A stretch of 64,000 nucleotides of DNA from an uncultured Prevotella sp. GTDB lineage: Bacteria; Bacteroidota; Bacteroidia; Bacteroidales; Bacteroidaceae. The notes under the pieces are model-generated. The model saw only the letters and a list, made by a program, of their open reading frames with translations. It did not search any database and was not told the DNA's origin. Below, piece after piece: positions 28,227 through 37,710 of the stretch. The stretch is taken from positions 477,146 through 541,145 of the forward strand of contig CALUFM010000001.1 of the NCBI GenBank assembly GCA_944319935.1. The letters are read 5' to 3'. Position numbers and translations under genes: made by a program. The stretch's first letter is position 1; every line of letters starts with the position of its first letter.

Positions 28227-30437
28227 TTACTGCAGCGGGTCATACGTACCGTTGTTGCCACCATTGTTGTAGTCTTCCCAGCCGATTGTCTGCTCAACAG
28301 CCTTCATGTTGCTCTGCGCTCCACGAGGTATGCCGAGGAAGTAGTAATACGGCTTGAAGTCTACATACAGGTCTACATAGTCCTGAGTATGTCCGTCACC
28401 CTTCCTGTCCTTGCGCACGAGGTTTTCACCATACCATGCCTTCAAGGTCTCAAGCTGCGGGTCAAGCTCTTTACGCAGGTCAACAGCAGCGCAACGGGCA
28501 ACATCCTTTATCGGGTCGCCGTCAACGGTAGTTCCGCCAAGGCCGTTGTTGTGGCTGTTGTTCACACGGAACTCCAAGCCCTCACGACGCTGGCCGTTGA
28601 GCGGCTTAACGCCAAGCCATGTGCAAGTGTTGCCATTCCATCCTGTGAGAGTCCAAGTAGATGGAGCCCCCGCAACCTCATTGAAGTGCGCGCCGCCATC
28701 ATAAAGCAACCAACGACGGCAGTCGTCGAAACGCTTGCCTTCATAAGCGAACTCTATCTGACGCTCATAGAGGATGGCAGACATGCAAGCAGCCTGGTCC
28801 ATGCCACCGTCAATGCCGCAATCGGCTGAAGTGTAACCTGCGCGCTGACGTATCTGGCGCAGAATTTCGATAGCCCTCTGAGTGTCACCGGCACCGCAAG
28901 CGGCCTCGGCGAGGTTGAGCAGCACTTCAGCGAAACGTATCTCCATGTACGGCTGAGCCGAGTAAGAGAATCCGCTGGCACCATTGACTATTGAGAATGT
29001 GTAAAGCGGAGTATTTACGTCCAAGTCGTCAGAACGCTTGCGCACATATACGCCCTTGACATCCGTCAACAGGTTGTCAGCTCCGTAAGCGGGGTTGTCG
29101 TCAGTGACGTACGGATTGTCACGGCCGTCAGCGTCTTGATACCACACGTAGTTCCAAAGCTCGTAGTTGGCACCGTTGTCGTATGACGGGTTGTTGGGGT
29201 CGTCGGCTGTAAGGTCGTTTGAACCCTGATAAGCCCAACGGAAACCTGGGAACGCGAATGTACGGTAGAAACGCGGGTCACGGTTCATGAACGGATATTC
29301 ACGCTCGTAAGTGTATGTAGAAGTTGACAGCTTGGTGTAAGTGTCAGTGGTTGACGGACGCTTACCGTCCTTCATCGGGAACATGTCAATCAACATGGCC
29401 GACGCGCTAAGGCCAGAGCCTGAAGTGTTGCTCGGGCGGACGCTGCGCTCCCAACTGCTGTTATACTGCTGCGGGTTACCGTTACCGTCGCCGGTACGGT
29501 TGTTGTACAATGTCACGAACACAGCCTCGGGATTGACACCACGCTCGTTGAACATCTTGGCGAAAGCCGAGCCGTTGACGTTGCCGGCATCCGTATAAAG
29601 GTGGTAGCCGCACGCTTCGATTGAATCGAGACCTTCTTCCATCTGCTGGTAAGCGTATGTCCAACGTGACTGGTCATTAGAGCGGTTGAACAACGGGCTT
29701 GCCCACAGCAACAGCACGCGGCCCTTCAGGGCTACGGCCGTACCTGTAGTCACACGTCCCCAGTTGTCGCCAGTGTAGCCGCTGCCGTTCATCGTAGTGG
29801 CGGCAAGCATCTTGGCGGCCTTGTCAAGGTCGCTGAGGATGAAGTCGATACACTCTTTAGCCGTGCTGCGCGGAGTAGTAATTCCGGGAACGGGGTCTAA
29901 CACTGTTTCAACGATAGGCACACCGCCGTAATATTTAACGAGGTTGTAGTAACGCCAAGCACGGAAGAAATAGCACTGGCCGAGCAACTCGTCTTTCTGC
30001 TCCTGCGTAAGCGAACCTGCCTCGATGTTCTCAATCGTCTCATTTATGTTACGGATGTGTCCGTAAGTGTTCTCGCGGATGTTGTTAGCCGAACCGAAGA
30101 ACAAGTCAGGAGGGGTTGTACCACTCATCGTGTTCAACGGGTTCTGCTCTCCGTCAACAAATGCGCCGAAGCCGCTGTACTCTTCAGTTGACTTGCCAGC
30201 ATCGTCGTTCTTGCCGACTGAGGGGTTGCCCCAAGACAAGTTTTCGTTTACATCCGGCAGACATCTTGTATAAATATCGTTCACACGGAGCTGCGCGCCT
30301 ACGACGTCATCGTAAGCCTCAGGGCCGGTATAATCGTAGTTCTGCTTGTCTTTCAGGAAGTCATCGCTGCAAGACGTGAACACGAGCCCTGACATCAGTC
30401 CGAAACCGAACAGTTTAATTATATTTGTTTTCATCAT
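28227..30437 (-). CDS. SusD-like surface glycan-binding lipoprotein
   Basis: A 736-aa RagB/SusD protein with a lipoprotein signal (MMKTNIIKLFGFG...LVFTSC, lipobox FTSC) followed by SDDFLKDKQNYDYTGPEAYDD, typical of SusD starts. TPR-like helices (ECYFFRAWRYYNLVKYYGGVP-type segment near residue 155) and the C-terminal family region (RRAEVLLNLAEA-type segment, here RFAEVLLNLAEAA) are present. It is longer than the usual 500-600 aa, with extra loops in the middle. It partners the SusC gene 31 bases upstream in transcription order. It would bind the pectin fragment at the outer surface. Start could be either of two adjacent ATG codons; AAGGAA lies just before them. Confidence 0.95.
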   Translation of the reverse strand: MMKTNIIKLFGFGLMSGLVFTSCSDDFLKDKQNYDYTGPEAYDDVVGAQLRVNDIYTRCLPDVNENLSWGNPSVGKNDDAGKSTEEYSGFGAFVDGEQNPLNTMSGTTPPDLFFGSANNIRENTYGHIRNINETIENIEAGSLTQEQKDELLGQCYFFRAWRYYNLVKYYGGVPIVETVLDPVPGITTPRSTAKECIDFILSDLDKAAKMLAATTMNGSGYTGDNWGRVTTGTAVALKGRVLLLWASPLFNRSNDQSRWTYAYQQMEEGLDSIEACGYHLYTDAGNVNGSAFAKMFNERGVNPEAVFVTLYNNRTGDGNGNPQQYNSSWERSVRPSNTSGSGLSASAMLIDMFPMKDGKRPSTTDTYTKLSTSTYTYEREYPFMNRDPRFYRTFAFPGFRWAYQGSNDLTADDPNNPSYDNGANYELWNYVWYQDADGRDNPYVTDDNPAYGADNLLTDVKGVYVRKRSDDLDVNTPLYTFSIVNGASGFSYSAQPYMEIRFAEVLLNLAEAACGAGDTQRAIEILRQIRQRAGYTSADCGIDGGMDQAACMSAILYERQIEFAYEGKRFDDCRRWLLYDGGAHFNEVAGAPSTWTLTGWNGNTCTWLGVKPLNGQRREGLEFRVNNSHNNGLGGTTVDGDPIKDVARCAAVDLRKELDPQLETLKAWYGENLVRKDRKGDGHTQDYVDLYVDFKPYYYFLGIPRGAQSNMKAVEQTIGWEDYNNGGNNGTYDPLQ

Positions 30438-30468
30438 TATTCCTTGTTAGAATTAGTCCTAAATGATT

Positions 30469-33400
30469 TTAGAATGTAAGATTTACACCGATGGTAAACT
30501 TACGCAGCGCAGGATAAGAGCCGTATGAACACATCGGGTCAATGTAGTTGTCAGGATACGGATTGCAGAAGCTCAACAGATTCTGTCCCGTGATGTTGAC
30601 ACGTGCGCCCTGCAAACCGATTTTCTTAACCCAATTTGTAGGTATGGTGTAAGCCAACGTGATACGGCTGAGCCTGATGCGTGTGCCGCTTACGCGCCAA
30701 AACGAAGACTCAACGGCGTTGACGCTTTGGTACTGCAGGTTAGGCAGACTACCGTTGCGGTTGGCTGCAACTACGAGGTTGCCGGCTGCGTCGTAAACGT
30801 CTTGGTAAGAATACATGTTGTCAACATTCCAGAATGAAGGCATGTTGGTGAACTCAAGGTCGCCAACACCTGTACCTGACTTGAGGGCGTTGTTGTCAAT
30901 CATCTCATAGCCGCCCCACTGTGCGCTGAGCTGAGCAGTGAGTGAAAGGCCCTTCCAGTCAGCACCGAGGTTTACGGTCATGCTGTAAGGATTGCTGCGG
31001 TTAGAGAGGCGAACCTGGTCGTTGTCGCGGTCAACCACGCCGTCAGGAGCAGCGTATGTGCCGTCTTCCTGCTGCGGGCCACGTACATCCTTGTAGATAA
31101 GCATACCGGGACGGACATCATCCTTGCTCAGGCCCATATACCTTGTGATGTTGTACTTGTCAAAGTACTCCTCGATATCTTGGTATGAACGGAACATACC
31201 AATGCACTGCATACCCCAAAGACCGATGTCGGTGCGTCCTTTATAACGGATTTGGCGGTAAATGTACTCAGTCTCCCAGTCCATGTTGAGAACCCTGTTG
31301 TCATAGTATCCAGTGTTCAAGCCGATGCGGTACTTGAAGTCCTTGCCAATCTTGTCGCGCCAAGTAACGCCAAGCTCGTATCCCCAGCTATCCATCTTAC
31401 CAAGGTTGGTAGAGGCTGACTGAGTACCGATTGTCGCGTCAACAGAAGCACTCATCTTCATGAGCATCTCACGGTTCCACTCACGGAACATATCGAAGTT
31501 CACGGCCAAGCGGCTGTTAAGCACGTTGAAGTCAAGACCGAAGTTTGCCTTGTACACCTTGTCCCAGTGAACGTCACGGTTAACGGCTGAAATGTTCTTG
31601 TTCAAAGAAATAATGTTGCCCTTAGATGTGTTGGCGTCTGTACCAAACACAGGGCCGAGGTTGGCGTCGAGAGCGTAATACTGTGCCCACTGCCATGCAA
31701 CGATGTTGTCACGACCGGTAAGACCGAACGAAGCACGAACCTTCAAGAAGTCAACCCAAGGAAGAGCTTTCTTGAACCAGTTTTCCTCAGACATTACCCA
31801 ACCGATACTTCCTGACGGGAACACACCCCAGTAATTCTCGGGAGCGAACTTTGTAGATGCGTCTGAACGGATAAGGAACTCTACCAGATACTTGTTAGCG
31901 TAAGCGTAATTGAGACGGCCGATGTAAGAGAGTGTACCAGACTCGGCACGCTTGAAGTTCATGTCGATGTCGCCACCTGCGCCGTTTGACTGGAAGTTTG
32001 TGAACGAATACGGGTCTTGCCTCATACCATACAGGTACTCGTTCTCAGCCTCAGACTTCTCTATAGAGAACAACGCGCCTACAGAGTGCAGACCGAAGTC
32101 GCGGTTGTAAGAAGCGGTGAAGTTCATCTGATAGTTGTCTGTGCGGTCCATTGTACGGTTAAGCTGCGCGGTACCGTTAGAGATATTCCTCTTGATGAAG
32201 TTGCCTTCAGTCATGAAGCTCTCATAATCCTGACCTGCAACAGGCGTGTAAAGGTGCTGTCCGCTACCTGTGCGGTTCTGCATGTAATACACGTCATAGC
32301 TTGAGCCGAACTGGTTGGTCTTGTTGTTCTGGATGCTCTTTGAATAAGAGAAACGCAGGGTAAGACCTTTAAGTATCTTGCTCCAACCGAAGTCGTAGTT
32401 GACACTTGCCTGGATGTTCAGGTTTGAGTTCATCGTGTTGCTGAAGTCACCGTTGTTGCGCAACTCGTTGAACGAATAAAGCTGGTCGTCATCCTTTGAA
32501 GTGTTGCTGATTCCGTAAGCGGCCATTGGCATTCCGTTGATATACTCAGGAATGTAGCGCGGACGCATGAGCAGGATGTTGTAGTCTTTCTCGTTTGACG
32601 TTCCGCCGATTTTCACGTACGGCTGCTTCTTCTCTCCGTAGTCGCCTGATACGTTCAAATTGGCAGAAAGCCACTTGCTAACCTTCACGTCAACACCGGC
32701 ACGGAAATTCCAACGGTTGTAGTCAAGGTTACCGAGGTTACCGTCCTGGTCGAAGTAAGAAAGGCTTGCGAAATAGCTTGCTTTCTCAGTAGCACCGCTA
32801 ATGTTGACGCTGTGCTTCATCGTGAAGCCTGTCTCCCAGTACTTGTCAAGCAAGTTGTAGTTAAGCCCCTTCATTGCCTCAAGCTCGTCAGCCTGGTAAA
32901 GACCGGTGAGGTGGTTGAGGCTGGTGTTCTTCGGATCTGCGGCAGCCACGGCGTTGTAGAGGCGGCCGTAATCATACGCGCTAAGCATCTTGGGATGTGA
33001 AACGGCGTCAGTGAAACCGAACGTACCGCTATAAGAAATACGCGGCGCGCCAAGCTTACCTTTCTTGGTTGTCACAAGGATGACACCGTTAGCCGCACGG
33101 GCACCGTAAACGGCAGCCGAAGCGTCTTTCAAGACAGAGATGCTTTCCACTTCTGACGGGTCGAGGTTGTTGAAAGCCTCTGCGCCAAGGTTCTGCGTTG
33201 TGTTGCCAATCTTGATGTCGTTCGGGTAGATGTAACCATCGATGACGAACAGAGGCTGCTGAGCGGTACTACCAACGCTGCTAAGCGAGTTTGTGTCACG
33301 GATGTACATCGTGGCGTTCTCACCGGGACGGCCGTCGCCTCCGCTGATGCTAAGACCGTTGACAAGTCCTTCCAAGGTGCTTGCCAAGCCACCGGCCGCA

Positions 33401-33789
33401 AGGTCCTGGATTTCGTCCATAGGCACTGTAGCGACAGAACCGGTCAAGTGGGCCTTCTTCTGCACGCCGTAACCTACGACCACAAGTTCCTCAAGGTTCT
33501 GGGTGTCTTCCTTGAGTTGCACACGGCCACCCGCAGGAACTGTCATCGGGGTATAGCCGATGTAGGTGATGGTCACCTTCGCGCCTTTGGGAGCCTTTAT
33601 AACATAGTTTCCGTCGAGGTCGGTTATGACGCCTCCCTCCAGTCCCTCGACTCGGACGGACGCGCCGATGACCGGCTCGCCGTTCTCATCGACAACGGTT
33701 CCCTTTATGTCCGTGTTCTGAGCCAGAACCGGAGAGGCCGACAAAGCCATGAAACCGATGCATAAGCTGATTATGGATTTCTTTTTCAT
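30469..33789 (-). CDS. SusC-family TonB-dependent transporter
   Basis: A 1106-aa outer-membrane transporter. Signal peptide 1-23 (PVLA|Q); carboxypeptidase-like regulatory domain ~27-95 (TDIKGTVVDENGEPVIGASV); TonB-box-like segment NLEELVVVGYG at 98-108; plug ~110-230 (VESISVLKDASAAVYGARAANGVILV); 22-stranded barrel to the terminal FTIGVNLTF. With the SusD partner downstream it forms the importer for the polysaccharide handled by this locus, inferred to be an RG-II fragment. Gene order on the minus strand is beta-helix lipoprotein, SusC, SusD, with 25- and 31-base gaps, so it is one operon from the promoter at 35414. Confidence 0.96.
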   Translation of the reverse strand: MKKKSIISLCIGFMALSASPVLAQNTDIKGTVVDENGEPVIGASVRVEGLEGGVITDLDGNYVIKAPKGAKVTITYIGYTPMTVPAGGRVQLKEDTQNLEELVVVGYGVQKKAHLTGSVATVPMDEIQDLAAGGLASTLEGLVNGLSISGGDGRPGENATMYIRDTNSLSSVGSTAQQPLFVIDGYIYPNDIKIGNTTQNLGAEAFNNLDPSEVESISVLKDASAAVYGARAANGVILVTTKKGKLGAPRISYSGTFGFTDAVSHPKMLSAYDYGRLYNAVAAADPKNTSLNHLTGLYQADELEAMKGLNYNLLDKYWETGFTMKHSVNISGATEKASYFASLSYFDQDGNLGNLDYNRWNFRAGVDVKVSKWLSANLNVSGDYGEKKQPYVKIGGTSNEKDYNILLMRPRYIPEYINGMPMAAYGISNTSKDDDQLYSFNELRNNGDFSNTMNSNLNIQASVNYDFGWSKILKGLTLRFSYSKSIQNNKTNQFGSSYDVYYMQNRTGSGQHLYTPVAGQDYESFMTEGNFIKRNISNGTAQLNRTMDRTDNYQMNFTASYNRDFGLHSVGALFSIEKSEAENEYLYGMRQDPYSFTNFQSNGAGGDIDMNFKRAESGTLSYIGRLNYAYANKYLVEFLIRSDASTKFAPENYWGVFPSGSIGWVMSEENWFKKALPWVDFLKVRASFGLTGRDNIVAWQWAQYYALDANLGPVFGTDANTSKGNIISLNKNISAVNRDVHWDKVYKANFGLDFNVLNSRLAVNFDMFREWNREMLMKMSASVDATIGTQSASTNLGKMDSWGYELGVTWRDKIGKDFKYRIGLNTGYYDNRVLNMDWETEYIYRQIRYKGRTDIGLWGMQCIGMFRSYQDIEEYFDKYNITRYMGLSKDDVRPGMLIYKDVRGPQQEDGTYAAPDGVVDRDNDQVRLSNRSNPYSMTVNLGADWKGLSLTAQLSAQWGGYEMIDNNALKSGTGVGDLEFTNMPSFWNVDNMYSYQDVYDAAGNLVVAANRNGSLPNLQYQSVNAVESSFWRVSGTRIRLSRITLAYTIPTNWVKKIGLQGARVNITGQNLLSFCNPYPDNYIDPMCSYGSYPALRKFTIGVNLTF

Positions 33790-33814
33790 ATCTTATGTTA
33801 TCTTATATTACTGA

Positions 33815-35281
33815 TTATTCAAGCCAGCGCGGGTCGCCTGTGCCAAGCGAAGCCTGCTTGCTGCCGCTGATTGAGAAGTCGCCCTTCATCGGGTCTGCGA
33901 ATCCCGGGTCTTCCTCGATGGCCGTGCCGCTATCGTCATATCCTGCACAAGAGCCTTCAGTGCTTTGGAATGTGCCGTCAGCGTTCATGTAAGTATTGTT
34001 CGAGAATGTCGCGATGGCACTACCTACACGTCCAGCGACGATACGGCGTGCTACATTCTCACCGCAACTTGCAAAGATGTTGTTCACAATATTGAAGTTT
34101 GACGTATTACGTCCTGCCAAGCCACCATAGTTACAGAACTGGTCACAACCGAAATTGTAGAATGTACAATTCCTGAAAGTAACATAGTCAGCAGAATATC
34201 CAGCACGGTCACAACGTCCAGAGTTGTTGTAGCGCAAGAAGTATTTCACAACTTCCGAACCCGTGTTATAGAATGTTGAATTTTGGGCTGTAAAGTTATT
34301 GATGTGTCCGCCATACGCATTAATAAGTGATGATTCATCAATAGTTCCTGTTCCATCGAGAACAAAATGAACCACACTATTTGTTACAAGGAACGTACTT
34401 GCGCAATACTTCTTACCGCTATCCGTATACAACGAACCACGCAGGTTTGAAATGTTGCAGGTGTTGATTGTTATCGGCTGCATGATGTTGTAGTAGTCAC
34501 CTGTTCCTGTAGCACCAACCATGCTCTCGTCAGGAGTTTCGCTCATTGCGATAAGCGGCTTGGTAGAGCCTGAGCAGTCAAAGTTGATATACTTCAAGAC
34601 AAAGCCATTGGCAGGAACCAAGCTTGCGTCAGCCGTAAGGGTAACCTTTGCAGGATTGCTCTTGCTCGTAGTACGCAATGTAACCTGCTTGTTGCCGAAG
34701 CTTACGTCACCTGACATCGTGTACTCTGCGCCAGCCTCAAGGTCAAAGCAAAGCTCGCCTTCCGCAGCCGGGTCAATCGGGTTGTTTGCGAACCATACTG
34801 CAAGGTCGCTACCAGCCGGGATTTTGCCGTAAGTAGCTGTAAATGTGGTAAAGTCAACCACTGTAGCAGCTTCTGCTGTCTTGTTGTTAAGCTCCTCGTT
34901 TCCGGCGGTGGTGATTGAGAACTGATAGTTGGTGTCCTCCGCGCGTGTCACAACGAGCCTTGTACCGTCAACCAGCGAGTCGGCAACGGCGTCAACCGCA
35001 ACCGGCGCGTCAGGGTTCGACACGTCATAAACAGAGCAGATGTAGCCACCAGCCCCATACACTACCGGCCATGTGATAATGGTCTGCGAGCCGTCAGTGG
35101 AAGCCTCGATGGTGATATTGTCCGCCGTCGGGCTTTGCAGCGTGGTGTTCTTCACGTCGCTCTGCCAGCGTTCGTCATCATCAAAACCATCTTGGGCACA
35201 TGAGGCTAAAAGCATTACTCCGGCCGCAATCGGCATCAGGGCATACGCCTTTCTCCGTAGTGATAAAAATGATTTTTTCAT
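33815..35281 (-). CDS. Surface lipoprotein with Fn3-like and beta-helix (DUF4957/DUF5123-type) domains
   Basis: A 488-aa lipoprotein (lipobox LLASC, C28). Residues ~48-150 look like a fibronectin type III fold (ITWPVVYGAGGYICSVYDV, NYQFSITTAG). Residues ~180-488 form a right-handed beta-helix-like region (LIAMSETPDESMVGATGTGDYYNI, NCTFYNFG, NNTYMNADG) ending FADPMKGDFSISGS...GDPRWLE, as in DUF5123 proteins of pectin loci. There is no obvious lyase catalytic site, so a glycan-binding role is most likely. It is first in the SusCD operon. A paralogue lies at 35663-36901. Confidence 0.85.
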   Translation of the reverse strand: MKKSFLSLRRKAYALMPIAAGVMLLASCAQDGFDDDERWQSDVKNTTLQSPTADNITIEASTDGSQTIITWPVVYGAGGYICSVYDVSNPDAPVAVDAVADSLVDGTRLVVTRAEDTNYQFSITTAGNEELNNKTAEAATVVDFTTFTATYGKIPAGSDLAVWFANNPIDPAAEGELCFDLEAGAEYTMSGDVSFGNKQVTLRTTSKSNPAKVTLTADASLVPANGFVLKYINFDCSGSTKPLIAMSETPDESMVGATGTGDYYNIMQPITINTCNISNLRGSLYTDSGKKYCASTFLVTNSVVHFVLDGTGTIDESSLINAYGGHINNFTAQNSTFYNTGSEVVKYFLRYNNSGRCDRAGYSADYVTFRNCTFYNFGCDQFCNYGGLAGRNTSNFNIVNNIFASCGENVARRIVAGRVGSAIATFSNNTYMNADGTFQSTEGSCAGYDDSGTAIEEDPGFADPMKGDFSISGSKQASLGTGDPRWLE

Positions 35282-35662
35282 AAAAATACTATTAATAAAC
35301 GTTATACATAAATTTGGTTTTTTGTCTTTCTCATGCTTCCTAAGGTAAAGCGTTATGTCTTATTTTTTGTCCATGCACAGTTCGCCTATTTGTCAAAAGA
35401 CGTTATCGTCATACAAATGTAATCAAAAATATAATAAAAATAAAAAAGGAACGGCTTTTTTAACATTTCCATGTGCCATTTTTGTCCGTAACCATAGGGG
35501 ACAAACCTATTATATCGGCCTTTTACCATGCAAATACGCCATAACAGATGTCCGGCGGACGCACTGCTCTCCACTACGATGTAAGTTGAAGATTAACAAA
35601 TTAAAAATTGCGACGAGCCACAAGGCCCGCCGCAACAAAAAGAATGATTACTATGTCTGGTA
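35282..35662. other. Intergenic region with promoter of the beta-helix/SusCD operon
   Basis: Holds a -7 box (35414-35421, minus strand) and a ~125-base leader for the gene ending at 35281. The part nearer 35663 contains GGCCTTTTACCATGCAAATACG, reminiscent of a single 22-bp repeat unit. No gene is supported. Confidence 0.55.
35414..35421 (-). promoter_or_regulatory. -7 box TACATTTG for the beta-helix/SusCD operon
   Basis: On the minus strand TACATTTG matches TAnnTTTG exactly, about 133 bases before the ATG at 35281. The surrounding TTTTGATTACATTTGTAT (35411-35428) is nearly identical to the sequence at 38748-38765 (16 of 18), which points to shared regulation of both minus-strand units. Confidence 0.7.
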
Positions 35663-36901
35663 TTACTCAGCCGGAGTTACCTCTTCTTCGCCCAACCAGC
35701 GCGGGTCGCCCGTCTTCTTGGCGTACTGCTCGCAGTCACTGCCAAGAGTGAAGTCGCCGTTGGCGGCGTTAGCGAATGTAGGAGCTGTGCCTATCACGGT
35801 GCCGCTCTTGTCGTATGAAGGCTGCGTCACTGTGCCGTCCTCTCCTACTGTCGGCATTTCCTCGAAAGTAGGTTCTGCATCGTAAGCCGACATATAGGTG
35901 TTGTTGTTGAAAGTGTAATGACTTCCCGCACGTCCGCCCAAGAAGCGGCGGGCGATGTCCTTTCCGCAATTTACGAAAATCACGTCGGTAAGAGTGAAAT
36001 AGCAGCTCTTAGAGCCCTGAAGCCCATTGTAGTTGCCCCACTGTCCGCCGCTTTCCAGCAAATTGTGGAACGTAGAGTTCTTTATTGTCATGTGTTCGTT
36101 CTCATAACCAATCCTTGCGGCCTTGTATCCGTTGTTGTAACGCACGGCATACTTGGCGTAACCTGCGCCGATGTTGTACATCGTAGAGTTTGAAATGGCC
36201 AAATCGTTGATACCACCGCCGTAAGCGTCGATTATCTGTCCGCCGTCAACACCGGTACCATCCTGTATGTCCAACTGGATGTTGCAGTCCTCGATTGTCA
36301 ACTTGTCAATCGCGTACTTCACGCCGTTGTCATAAAAAACGCGGTTTTTCAGGCCTTTCACATCAACGTTAGAAAGCGTGATTCCACCAATAATGTTGTA
36401 ATAGTCACCCATTCCTGTAGCTCCGAGCAGAGCCTCGTCGGGAGTTTCTGAAAGCGTAACGAGAGAATTGGCCGATGCCGCAGCGTCGATGTCAACATTG
36501 CTGAGCGAGAACACATTGCCCGCAACGAAACCCGCGTCAGCCGTAAACTGCAACTTGGCCACGCCCTCGGCGTCGCCGGCTATGGCAGCTTTCTTTCCGG
36601 CAGGAATTTCTATCACGCCGCTCTGGGTGTACTCTCCGTTGGCGGCAAGCGGAATTACGATGTAGTCGTAGGTTTCAAACAACGCCTTGTTCTCCTCATA
36701 CCACTGAGCCAAGTCAGTGCCCGTGGGCACAGCCTCTACGGTATAAGGTTTCTGCGCGAACGTAACCTTGGCAACGTCGGCTGCGTCTATCGTGGTCACA
36801 GTGCCGTCAGTCTTGTGTATCTGCATCTCATAGTCTTGCGCAGAAGCGGGAGCGGCCACGCACAGCATGGCGACGGCAAGGGGAAACAAATTCTTTTTCA
36901 T
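35663..36901 (-). CDS. Exported beta-helix protein, paralogue of the neighbouring lipoprotein
   Basis: A 412-aa protein with a type I signal peptide (MKKNLFPLAVAML...ASAQ, cleavage ~22) and no lipobox. After a short beta domain (MQIHKTDGTVTTIDAADVAKVTF) the rest mirrors the lipoprotein at 33815-35281: LVTLSETPDEALLGATGMGDYYNI, repeated NSTMYNIG/NSTFHNLL turns, NNTYMSAYD, and the tail GDPRWLG. The pair arose by duplication, with one copy lipid-anchored and the other not. Likely a pectin-binding or scaffolding protein; no catalytic residues are recognisable. Confidence 0.82.
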   Translation of the reverse strand: MKKNLFPLAVAMLCVAAPASAQDYEMQIHKTDGTVTTIDAADVAKVTFAQKPYTVEAVPTGTDLAQWYEENKALFETYDYIVIPLAANGEYTQSGVIEIPAGKKAAIAGDAEGVAKLQFTADAGFVAGNVFSLSNVDIDAAASANSLVTLSETPDEALLGATGMGDYYNIIGGITLSNVDVKGLKNRVFYDNGVKYAIDKLTIEDCNIQLDIQDGTGVDGGQIIDAYGGGINDLAISNSTMYNIGAGYAKYAVRYNNGYKAARIGYENEHMTIKNSTFHNLLESGGQWGNYNGLQGSKSCYFTLTDVIFVNCGKDIARRFLGGRAGSHYTFNNNTYMSAYDAEPTFEEMPTVGEDGTVTQPSYDKSGTVIGTAPTFANAANGDFTLGSDCEQYAKKTGDPRWLGEEEVTPAE

Positions 36902-36954
36902 AATATATATAAATAGGTGTGATTAAAATTGTTTGCTTGTAAATAGTTGTGCTG

Positions 36955-37512
36955 TTATTTGTTCATCAGCTTGTATCCGGCCGTCGGGGTACGCAGAATG
37001 TACACCGTGCCCTTGTCCAGCGAACCAAGGTCAACCGTAGCCGCACCGCTTGCGTCTGCCGCAACGCTCATGACCTTAACGCCGTCAAGCGTGTAGACAC
37101 TTACCTGCGCGCCGGGCTTCAGGCCCGAGAAGCAAGCCTTGCCATTGGCAAACTCGGGCTTACCGCCGTTGTCGGCAACCGTAACGTCTTTTTCGATTGA
37201 CACCGATGGAGGCAGGTCGGCCTCTTTCACTAACTTGTAGTCTTGCACGTCAGCCACGGGCACCGACAGCAGTTGCTCACCGGCCTCTACGTTCAGCAGC
37301 AGCACAGCATCGCCCTCAGGCTCAGCCTGTTGGGTGAACGTGATGACGGGTTTTTCGCCAAACTTGAACGCAGTCTGCGCTCCGCCCTTCTCGGTCACGA
37401 GCAGATACTCGATGACTTCTGCCGGTTCCGGCGTCTGCGCCATTGCCGACGGCGATGCCAATGCCAACAGTCCCAAAGCGACGCCGTTGATAAATAGGTT
37501 TCGTTTCTTCAT
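36955..37512 (-). CDS. Small exported protein with sorting-domain-like C-terminus
   Basis: A 185-aa protein. The ATG at 37512 is chosen because it starts a clear signal peptide (MKKRNLFINGVALGLLALAS...AMAQ); the frame upstream to 37620 is not plausible. The middle (VIEYLLVTEKGGAQTAFKFGEKPVITF) looks like a small beta domain. The end, PGAQVSVYTLDGVKVMSV...GTVYILRTPTAGYKLMNK, resembles the C-terminal beta-sandwich used for type IX secretion or surface sorting. Function unknown; position among surface proteins suggests a cell-surface accessory. Confidence 0.75.
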   Translation of the reverse strand: MKKRNLFINGVALGLLALASPSAMAQTPEPAEVIEYLLVTEKGGAQTAFKFGEKPVITFTQQAEPEGDAVLLLNVEAGEQLLSVPVADVQDYKLVKEADLPPSVSIEKDVTVADNGGKPEFANGKACFSGLKPGAQVSVYTLDGVKVMSVAADASGAATVDLGSLDKGTVYILRTPTAGYKLMNK

Positions 37513-37710
37513 GATTGGTTTGATAAAAATTATGTTTCTATATTTTCCATAGATACTCAAGCAAGAATTGTGTCCTTGCCTGCCACATATAAAGAATAAC
37601 CGCAACGCACGCCGACGCACGACTTGCCGTCAGCCCGCGTCGCGGTTAATACAGTCGCCACGATGGCCGCGCTTCTCGCGTGGCCACGGGCTATGCAGAA
37701 AAAAGCGAGA